Source of the DNA: Actinomucor elegans | Taxonomy: Eukaryota; Mucoromycota; Mucoromycetes; Mucorales; Mucoraceae | DNA length: 64,000 nucleotides | Direction: 5' to 3' | Assembly: GCA_026027325.1 (NCBI GenBank) | Contig: JAMSLZ010000001.1 | Location: 3,410,001-3,474,000 of the forward strand | Shown here: positions 56,404 to 64,000 of the stretch, piece after piece | How positions within the stretch are numbered: position 1 is the stretch's first letter | How the letters are laid out: the number at the start of each line of letters is the position of its first letter | Program-made: the position numbers and the translations under genes | The notes under the pieces: generated by a model | Databases searched by the model: none | What the model saw: the letters and a program-made list of their open reading frames with translations, nothing else | What the model was told of the DNA's origin: nothing

Positions 56404-56725
56404 TCATCGTTATCGATTGGGATATGGCTTGCTTTGATAAGCAGCTCATCTCTAATGAATAATAAAGATGCGTTTATTCGTACCGAAAATGCATGCGTGA
56501 GCCAGTAGCTTAATGTATAGTATGACCATGATAAACAATAAGTCTCCTGTCTCCAGCATATTAAATTATAAAATCAAAGATGTGGCCAAAGATAGGGCCA
56601 CCAAACCCAAAAATACACATATTACAGAGACGACATATAATAATTGAATTGCAAATTAGCAAACGTAAACCAAGCTGTTAATGTGACAAAAGAATTAATG
56701 CTTCGGTTGCAATTTCACCGGGTAT

Positions 56726-56796
56726 AGCAGTTATTCTGAATAAGAGCTATTAATCCAATACGATAATTGACCGGAAACAGTCGAGAGATCTATAGG
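56726..56796 (+). repeat. Dispersed repeat copy 13
   Basis: Reads TAGCAGTTATTCTGAATAAG, then ATAATTGACCGGAAACAGTC, then GAGAGATCTATAGG. It preserves the GAGAGATC 3' end. Confidence 0.65.
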
Positions 56797-56892
56797 TGTC
56801 ATAAGATCTAGTTAATGAGACATGCAATCTACTGCTGATTATTAATGACTGCTCTATGTGTTATACTTTTACTAAATAATGGTTCCAGTTGA

Positions 56893-56966
56893 TGTAGCGA
56901 CCGATTCTAAATAAGCGCTATGTAGCCATCAAATGCAACATTTGACCGAGATCGACCGGGAAATCA
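56893..56966 (+). repeat. Dispersed repeat copy 14
   Basis: Reads GATGTAGCGACCGATTCTAA, then AAATGCAACATTTGACCGAG, then ATCGACCGGGAAATC. The ACATTTGACCGAGATCGACC core is complete. Confidence 0.7.
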
Positions 56967-57061
56967 GTAGATCATACAATCTAGCTACATGAAATGTATG
57001 TAATTTAATGTTAATTTCTAGAGTATAACATATTCTAAAAAAAAAAACGGCTTCAGTAAAA

Positions 57062-57114
57062 GCAACCTTTCATTCTAAGCATGAATCATTAATCAAGTAA
57101 TGTAACATTAATCA
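57062..57114 (+). repeat. Dispersed repeat copy 15, 3'-truncated
   Basis: Reads AGCAACCTTTCATTCTAAGC, then ATGAATCATTAATCAAGTAA, and loses similarity after TGTAACATT. Confidence 0.5.
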
Positions 57115-57487
57115 TTAATCAGTCAAAAAATCCCGGCACATTGAAAATGAGGTGATTTTTTTTTTTTTTTTTTTATAAGAAGGAATCTTTTTCTTTTGTC
57201 AAACGCAAAAATGGCATTTGTATGAAAATTATGTTCCCAGTATACTGACCGATTATTTTTAACTTGTTTCATTTTTGTTCTATCCTCGTCATCCAATCAA
57301 TTTCATCATATTATTGAAATTCCGTATTAAAAGGCCAAGGTTTAAACATCAGTACAAGATCGAATGAACCAATATGGCGGAACACCAACTTTTTTTTTTC
57401 TCGAGAAACTTTAAATATACTTTCCCCTATTTTTTTTTTTTTTTTTTACTCTTTCGACGTTTGCCCCATCTGATTCATTAATTCATC

Positions 57488-59513
57488 ATGACCACTGGAG
57501 GTCGAATCTACAATCCCAACGATTACCCCGTCATTATTGGTATCGATTTTGGTAAGCATATGAAATGAATAGGGCACGAAAAAAAAAGAGAGCCAACCAG
57601 TATATCTACATTGTCAGGTACCACTTTCTCGGGCTGTGCATATGCTTATGTTCAGAACGAAGAGGTTGTAGATATTGTGAGATGGTATTGTTAATATATA
57701 ACTCTAGTTTTATGGGTGTATGGGTTAAATTCTTTTTTATTGCTTTTAGGCCCAAGCAAAACAACAATGTCTATCCCAAGGTAATATATAATATATAAAT
57801 AGGTCTTACATTACACAACATTTAGACTCTGTCATCTATTAGACGCCTACATTGAACTTTTATCAAGGCAATTCAAGCCAAATGACACAGTGGGGTAATG
57901 CTGCCCGTGTAGAGATGCAGCGTCCTACTGCACGTAATTCGGTGCTTTTGAAGCAATACAAGCTCTACTTGGACGAGAATATTGCCAAGGATTTACCTCC
58001 GCTTCCTAACGGTCTCACCATTGTAGACGCAATTGCAGATTATCTCTTGGCTTTTCATGAACATGTGGTGGCCGAGCTCAAAAAAGGGTTTGCTCGTAAT
58101 TATGGACAGCATCAATTTAGATATGTAAGTACCTTATAAGATGAAGATTTCTGGGTTTACTAACCCTTTTGCAGTGCTTAACCGTGCCTGCTATGTGGAG
58201 TGATCGTGCCAAGAACACCATGCGTGATGCAGCCATCAAAGCTGGATTAATTGAAGAAAACGATCATCGTGACAGACTCATGTTGATTTCTGAACCTGAA
58301 GCAGCTGCTCTTTACTGTGAGAAAAAATGCGAACAGTTTAATTTACGACATGAAGATAAGTTTATGATTTGTGACGCAGGAGGTAAAACATGACGGCCGT
58401 CTTGATAGAAAATATGCTCAGCTCATCTTCTTGCATAGGTGGTACTGTGGATTTGATCGTATTTGAAATTGACGAACACAGTGGACGAAAGCTCAAAGAA
58501 TCAACCAAGGGCCACGGTCAATCCTGTGGTTCTGTATTCTTGGACCGTCGTATGCGTAAACTACTCAAAAAGAAGTTCAAGGAATACTTGTCCTCTATTC
58601 CTGCCTCTGCATTTGAAACTATGATGGATACCTTTGTCGATTTAATCAAGCCTCAATTTGACGGTGTGGATGATCAATTCATATCATTGCCTGCTTCCAT
58701 GAACTTGGGATCACTCAATAACCCTGCTATCGGTTTAGAAGAAGGTATGCTCTGCTTAACTGCTGCCGAACTCAAATCCGAGGTCTTTGAACCAGTTGTG
58801 AAAGAGGTGCTGGCTTTGATCGAAGATCAGTTGGTCAAAGCAGGTTCTTTGCAGGCTGTCTTTTTGGTAGGTGGGTTTGGTTCTTCCAACTATTTATTTG
58901 AACGTGTTCAGAATGAGTTTGGATCGAGAATTGGGTTGGTAGCTGTTCCTCCTCGTTGTGAATTGGCGGTGGTACGTGGTGCAGTATATTTTGGCTTGAA
59001 CCCTCGAATTGTTACTACGCGTATTCCTCGTTATTGGTATGGTATTGATACTACCACTACTTTCGAAGAAGGTATCGATCCTCCTAGTTACAAGATCATT
59101 CGAGCTGATGGCAGCGTACGTTGTGATAATCGATTCTCTGTCTATGTGAGAAGAGGACAACCTTTAGGTGAAGTTTTATATATAGCGGGCAAAACAAAAA
59201 ATAGGCGTATACTGATTGGTTTTATATAGATATTGATAATTGTGTCAGTAAAGACTTCTTTGCTTATTACCCCCATCATACTACATGCACTCTATATGCT
59301 GCAGATACCGAAGAGTTACCTAGATATACCACAAGTCCTGGCGTGCGCAAGGTTGCTAACTTTACTATTCCTATGCCTGCATTAACTGGTGTTATGGAAG
59401 GAGAAAAAGTCGATCTATCCATCAAAATGTACTTTGGTGAAGTTGAATTAAGAGTAGAAGCCGTTATCCGTGGTAAAACATATGGCACAACATGTACCTT
59501 TGATACAGATTAA
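57488..59513 (+). CDS. HSPA12-like Hsp70-superfamily ATPase
   Basis: About 580 residues in seven or so exons, with an actin/Hsp70-type nucleotide-binding domain. Phosphate 1 is VIIGIDFGTTFSGCAYAY (split by an intron after the first Gly base). Phosphate 2 is FMICDAGGGTVDLIVFEI, reconstructed across an intron. The adenosine motif is AVFLVGGFGSSNYLFERVQ, and the connecting region is LTVPAMWSDRAKNTMRDAAI with LISEPEAAALYCEK. After residue 400 it lacks the canonical Hsp70 peptide-binding domain and lid, as in HSPA12A/B-type proteins, a family expanded in mucoralean fungi. Substrate and client are unknown. It converges on the FES1 gene with 135 bp between stops. The start MTTGGRIYNPNDYPVI follows a T-run. 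Confidence 0.9.
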
Positions 59514-59648
59514 GCCACCTGTCACCCTCGTTAAGATTCCAATACCCTACTTCAACTATATATTATTTCTATATAAAAAAATATGCTGCTATTACTGTTT
59601 CTTCAAGATATTATATACATTTATTTTTAGCCTTTTTTTTTCTATTAT

Positions 59649-60670
59649 CTATAGTAAATCCTTCCACTCGGATTCAACCAAAGCCAAATTATCAGCACCA
59701 TATTTTTCTTTAGCTGCTTTACACAACTTTTTTAATTCTGCAGAAGGCACTGTCTTGCTCTTGGTAATGATGGTATGAATAGTACGCAAAGCTTTTTCAA
59801 CCATATCTTCATCCTCTACTTGACTTGTATACTTGTCAAGCACCTTTTCAAGATCTTGCAAGGTACCATCTTTCACCAAACGTTCTGTTAAACCCTGGGT
59901 GTCATCAAAAACGAGACTGTTGTATAAAAACACGACCTTTCTTAACATGGCATCATCTGTTGCGTTCTTCAAAATATCATGCAATATTTCAAAACCATTC
60001 AGTTGATCAAATGCTTCCACACCAGCTTCATGATGCTTCAAGAATCCAGAGATAGCATATTGTGCCTTGTTACGTACAGTAGCATCCTCGTCTTTTAATA
60101 ACTTTAAAAGAGGCTCTAAACCTCCATGTCCCATAAACTATGCAAAATATTTTTTTTCTTTTAGCCAGAGTCATTAGCATTAGAAAAAAAAGTTCAGCTT
60201 ACGGCTTTTTGTGCTTCAGGGTTATTTTGAACAGCAGTACCACACACCCAAGCAGTGCCTTTACGCACTTCAGCAGATTCAGCGTCCAATTGCTTGATAA
60301 TAGAAGGCCATAACTTCATGTTTTCAATGTTGCGTGCGTTATCAATACCTTCAATCAAGAGTTCTAAATTGTCAAGTGCAATGACCTTGTTTTCAACAGT
60401 ATCTTCAGGATCGCTAATACAAGCAACGGCATCTAGTGTAGAAATGTGAGTAAAAAATGTGATATCCAATCACGCGCGTTATCTCGCCTTATTTTATTTT
60501 TCCTTACCTTTCATACGAGTAGCGTCATCTTTACCCAAAATCGCTTCAAGAACTTTAGGATCGTAACGTTTAGGATCAGGTTGAGCTTCACCACGACGAA
60601 TGGCGGCAGCTTGCTCAGCTAAAGAGTTATTGTCGCTATTGTTGACTGCCCACTGAAGTAACTTTTCCAT
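59649..60670 (-). CDS. FES1: Hsp70 nucleotide-exchange factor Fes1
   Basis: Armadillo-type exchange factor that releases ADP from cytosolic Hsp70 (HspBP1/Fes1 family). About 300 residues in three exons. The conserved N-terminus is MEKLLQWAVNNSDNNS, with LDPKVLEAILG-like PKRYDPKVLEAILGKDD. Armadillo repeats follow: NKVIALDNLELLIEGIDNAR, EVRKGTAWVCGTAVQNNPEA, GGLEPLLKLLKDEDATVRNK, AQYAISGFLKHHEAGVEAF and RKVVFLYNSLVFDD. It ends NLALVESEWKDLL. Length and motif order match yeast Fes1. It lies tail to tail with an HSPA12-like gene, and a 24-nt T-run lies upstream of its start. Confidence 0.93.
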
Positions 60671-61966
60671 AGTGTAATGTTTAGAATATTGATCAAAAGA
60701 GTAAAGAAAAAAATAATTTTTTTATATGTAGGCTTTTTTTTTTTTTTTTTTTTTTTTGTTCTGGTTGCTTCCAGAGAGATCCTTATTTATTCCGGTCCGG
60801 AAATATCTCTCAAATCAAGCCACGACCTTTGTAAGCTATTGTTGTACCTAATAATTGATATAATGAATGCAATAACGCGACAAATATGTGCTAAAAACCT
60901 GATTTGTTAATATGACATGTGTAGAACTTGTTTTTCTTTCGAATAACATGTTTTTTACAAAGAAATAAATGGAAAATACCTTATCAAAAAGTACAAATGC
61001 TTCATTTTCAAAATTATGTAAAACGATTTTAAATAAATGCTTAGCCTTAAGCGCTGATGCGTCTACACCAGCATAAATTGTTCTACTAACTTCCCAAGAA
61101 TCAAAACATTGCTGAGGTTTATTCGTTATTCAGCTAAAATCTTATGAGTTTAAGACAATTTATTGACATAACCATGGAAAGGGACACCTTTATTCGACTA
61201 CTGTGGCCAATGAAATACCATTCATGATTATTAATTTTTGGGTCTCAGGCATCGGAATTTCATAATTTAAAAAATGAAATTATTATGTAAACAATCATAG
61301 ATGCATATTTGCAACTTGAGGGCTTAATGAAATTAGCATTGAATATAAGTTATTAAGAACAGTATATAGCTTCCAACCAAATAAAAGTTTTAGGGAGCAA
61401 AAAAAAAGAAAAAAAAATTATATCATCAGAACTGCTCAGCACGAGAGTATTTTTATAAAACACTCTAAAAAGTACTTTTATCGTACAGATTAACATGAGG
61501 TTTTTTATAACCCAGTATTAGACCTCTACTTTGTCTTGTCGTTGATATGCATGCAATAGAAAATTTTAAAGGATCTTACCGAGGGCATTTACCACTACCA
61601 CTACTAGCCAGTAAATTGGTAGACTATCATTTCATCTCCGTCATTCAATCAAATCTGCAGCAAAGACAATACTTTAAACTCAGGTTTGACATATTTTTGA
61701 CAGGTATTCTCGATTGACAGCTTAAATAGTAAACGCACGGCATGCTTTGCAGAGCCTTTTTAATCGTTCATTAATCGGATCTTCATGGGTTCATTACTAA
61801 ATCGCCATAATCGTACCTGAAGATCATTAAAGTTGCCTAACAACCCCAGATCCACTGTGACGTGTAATGACTGCTTTTTCAGTTTTTTTCTGGAGGCTGT
61901 ACTGCCCCTTGTCTTTTTTTAACTACATACCTTTTTTTTTTTTTTTTTTGCTTTATAATTCACACC
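60671..61966. other. Intergenic stretch
   Basis: No supported gene on either strand. T-runs lie at 60734-60757 (FES1 promoter side) and 61932-61949 (18 bp before the next ATG). I find no dispersed-repeat copy here. Confidence 0.6.
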
Positions 61967-62692
61967 ATGTCTAGCATTGCTCGCATTTTAAACAAGCAAC
62001 CTTTTAAACAACAGCAATGGGTTCGATTTGCCTCGACACAAAATGTTCCTGGTCGTAAGGGATACGCTCCTGGATTTGAGGCACCTAAAGGTACTCGCGA
62101 AACGATCAAAGAGACACCCAAGCGTCGTGATATTGCTCATTCACTTACTTCTCATCTCGAAAGCACCAAGCATAAGGAAATTGTGGAATCAACTAGTGTC
62201 AAAAAGCAATACCGTCAAGCACTCAAGGTCACACGTCACAAGTATGCACGTGAATTATTAGAAAAGCAAGGACAAAAACAGATGGCATCTGCTGAAAAGT
62301 TGGCGTTGACACAACAACGAGTCCAGCTTGCTAAAGCGGCCTTTGATGATGAAAAGAAAAAAGCGCAAGAGCATCAACAGCAAGTAGTGGATATGTTGTC
62401 TTTAAATACGACTGAGAAAAAAATGCAAGATAGAGAACAAAAGCGCATTGAAAATCGACTCCAGTTAGAGCAGGCCCAACGCGACACACGACGCAAACAG
62501 CTGTTGAAATTGTACACAGCAACGGAATCTTTTGTGACACTTGATAATTTAGATGCTAAAGTGGATGCAGTGATGAGTTCAGAAGGCAGATCTTTCCACG
62601 AAGGATTTAATGAATTGATGCACAACACGAGCACTGTTCAATCTGAAATTGAACAAAGAAAAGCACAACTTAGAGAAGCGATGGATCTTTAA
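61967..62692 (+). CDS. Probable mitoribosomal small-subunit protein mS26 (Pet123-like)
   Basis: Single-exon, 241-residue, very charged helical protein. The N-terminus MSSIARILNKQPFKQQQWVR then FASTQNV is a typical mitochondrial presequence with RF-A/S cleavage context. The body is nearly all alpha-helix rich in Lys/Gln/Glu/Arg (ALKVTRHKYARELLEKQGQK, NRLQLEQAQRDTRRKQLLKL). The C-terminal part has a conserved-looking FVTLDNLDAKVDAVM motif. This matches the fungal mS26/Pet123 family in length, presequence and the late LYTATESFVTLDNLD segment. Other coiled-coil mitoribosomal proteins remain possible. The start is 18 bp after a T-run, suggesting a very short leader. Confidence 0.55.
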   Translation: MSSIARILNKQPFKQQQWVRFASTQNVPGRKGYAPGFEAPKGTRETIKETPKRRDIAHSLTSHLESTKHKEIVESTSVKKQYRQALKVTRHKYARELLEKQGQKQMASAEKLALTQQRVQLAKAAFDDEKKKAQEHQQQVVDMLSLNTTEKKMQDREQKRIENRLQLEQAQRDTRRKQLLKLYTATESFVTLDNLDAKVDAVMSSEGRSFHEGFNELMHNTSTVQSEIEQRKAQLREAMDL

Positions 62693-63158
62693 AGTATATA
62701 TATAAATAAATAATAAAGTGTGTGTGAAAATAACATGGTGTTACCTACATGTCAACTGACTGGGAAGCTGATTCACGTTTTAAAATGACTTTTATAGAAT
62801 GTCAAACTCTAATTTTTTGCTTATATCTTTCGATAAAACTAGCAAGTAAAGGGATCAACCATCATGTAGATGTTGGCATACTCGTGTCTAAAGGGATAGA
62901 TGCAATTTCCTAGATGGTTCATCTTGAAAAAGTGGCCATAGCGTTCTTTTTCATCTAGATGACGTGTAAAATATCATGTGTTGCACAGGAGGTGGCTTTT
63001 TCTTAGTATAAAAGCAATCTGTTTGTATATAACTCTTTCTTTTTTTTCTTTAAACTAATATCTAATAGCTCCTTTTTTTATGGGACCAACTATAAATTAA
63101 ATAACCGCTTGTCAAAATAACTTTTTTTTTTTGTTCATCTCTAATTGACTCAACAGTA
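62693..63158. promoter_or_regulatory. Upstream region of the TALE homeodomain gene
   Basis: 466 bp without coding signal. Pyrimidine-rich tracts (about 63034-63055 and 63121-63133) precede the start codon. Confidence 0.45.
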
Positions 63159-64000
63159 ATGTCCATCAACTCATTAGTACATACCCAAAAACAGGTAGCT
63201 TACTTATTTATTTGTACATCTCTTCATCATCTTACACATCTTGTAGAAAATGCGCACATTTAGTCCTGTCATTCTATTTCATGACCATCAGTACGTAAAA
63301 GCTGGTTCAGGTGACCTTGAACACGTCCATATTCCTTACGGTGACCCATCTTATGGTCGTCACCTTGATGTTCACAAAAAGAGAATCCATGAAATGCTGC
63401 AGACAAACGGTCGGTATTGGCTAGATATCATTACATGGACTAGAGGTAATAAAAATATAACTGCGCCTCAAATTAAAAAAAAATGTCTGTGCACAGTTGA
63501 CACATTTTGTAATAGATCATCCTGAGCCTCATTCACCTGTGCCTTCACTCGTATCATCGCCCAGCCCACCTCATTATAATCATCCCCACTATTATAATAC
63601 ACCATCACCTGGGCGTGAAGAAGAAATCTTTGAAGAATCTTATCGACGTAAGCATATGACTGAGAAAAAGGTAACCTCAGCAACCAATAAACGCCGACGT
63701 GGGAATCTGCCAAAAGCCGTGACAGCCATCCTACGCGATTGGCTCTCACGACACAAGAAACACCCGTATCCAACCGAAGAAGAAAAGGCTGCTTTGGCAG
63801 CAGAGACCAACTTGAACTTGAATCAAATTAGTAACTGGTTTATTAATGCAAGAAGACGTATTCTTCAGCCTATGCTTGAACAAGAAGAAGAAGAGAAGAA
63901 CGAGCTGGACATTATTATGCCTTATGAAGGTAGTTTTACTGTCTAAAAAGTAATAAGGCAATATACTAACTATTTTATCAGATGATGTTTATCATGATCG
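63159..64000 (+). CDS. TALE (KN-type) homeodomain transcription factor, partial
   Basis: Exons 63159-63194, 63247-63445 and 63516-63929 join in phase, and a fourth begins at 63982 and leaves the window. It encodes [12 protein letters not shown], a conserved-looking N-terminal block ([32 protein letters not shown]), a Pro/Ser/His-rich linker ([16 protein letters not shown]) and a Homeobox_KN domain: [39 protein letters not shown] and [18 protein letters not shown]. The PYP in the helix 1-2 loop is the three-residue insertion that defines TALE proteins, and WFINARRR is the recognition helix. After an acidic [11 protein letters not shown] tail, a stop in VSFTV-like read-through is avoided by a GT-AG intron (63930-63981) leading to DDVYHD, so the gene continues to the right. 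Confidence 0.88.

Larger units (their letters stand above)
56404..57487. other. Repeat-rich spacer and HSPA12-like promoter
   Basis: No coding signal. Three dispersed-repeat copies lie at 56726-57114 in the same orientation. T-runs occur at 57156-57174 and 57430-57447; the latter is 40 bp before the next start codon. Confidence 0.6.

Overview
The window looks like nuclear DNA of an early-diverging fungus, most likely a mucoralean (Mucoromycota). It is AT-rich, almost every gene is broken by short GT-AG introns of roughly 50-80 nt, and the content fits that group: an ArAE_2/FUSC-type membrane protein, an HSPA12-like Hsp70, a Rom2-type RhoGEF, a Pps1-type phosphatase, F-box/LRR-like remnants and a Ty3/gypsy LTR element. 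The taxonomic placement is inference from gene content; no rRNA or other marker is present.

Layout. 1-2594: no supported gene. 2595-5916 (-): ArAE_2/FUSC-like transporter with a 14-nt micro-exon. 6126-7487 (+): aldo/keto reductase. 7488-9338: repeat-rich spacer. 9339-10573 (-): compact CaMKK/Snf1-activating-type kinase. 11103-11285 (-): probable orphan terminal exon. 12306-13775 (-) and 14109-15585 (+): divergent 3-phosphoglycerate dehydrogenase and homoserine O-acetyltransferase genes. 16315-21564: complete Ty3/gypsy element with identical 154-bp LTRs, followed by tRNA-Ser(AGA). 22-25 kb: gene-poor, with a perfect 100-bp inverted repeat and an F-box/LRR-like pseudogene. 25.6-27.1 kb: two unknown small proteins. 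27.1-29.9 kb: spacer. 29875-31673 (-): sugar transporter. 34537-35692 (+): AP endonuclease. 35879-37147 (-): mucin-like single-pass surface protein. 37791-39659 (+): kelch-repeat membrane protein. 40677-41984 (+): unknown disordered protein. 42469-43848 (+): MFAP1 splicing factor, tail to tail with 43880-45022 (-), a nucleotide-sugar transporter carrying a GC-AG intron. 46315-50679 (-): Rom2-type RhoGEF, divergent from 50997-53226 (+), Pps1-type phosphatase. 54406-56403 (+): cytochrome P450. 57488-59513 (+) and 59649-60670 (-): HSPA12-like Hsp70 convergent with Fes1. 61967-62692 (+): probable mitoribosomal protein. 63159-64000 (+): TALE homeodomain gene running off the right end.

Functional links. 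The serine and methionine genes share one short promoter region, and both feed sulfur/one-carbon amino-acid metabolism. An Hsp70-superfamily member sits beside an Hsp70 nucleotide-exchange factor. The RhoGEF, mucin-like surface protein, kelch membrane protein and nucleotide-sugar transporter all relate to the cell surface, but I see no cluster logic beyond that.

The least explained structures are: (i) a perfect 100-bp inverted repeat with an 80-bp loop at 23344-23623; (ii) a family of about 15 diverged roughly 70-90-bp dispersed repeats confined to gene-poor intervals; (iii) the retroelement whose 3' LTR lies about 135 bp beyond the 3' end of a tRNA gene. Exon borders come from reading frames and GT/AG sites by eye, so start codons and small exons are inferences.
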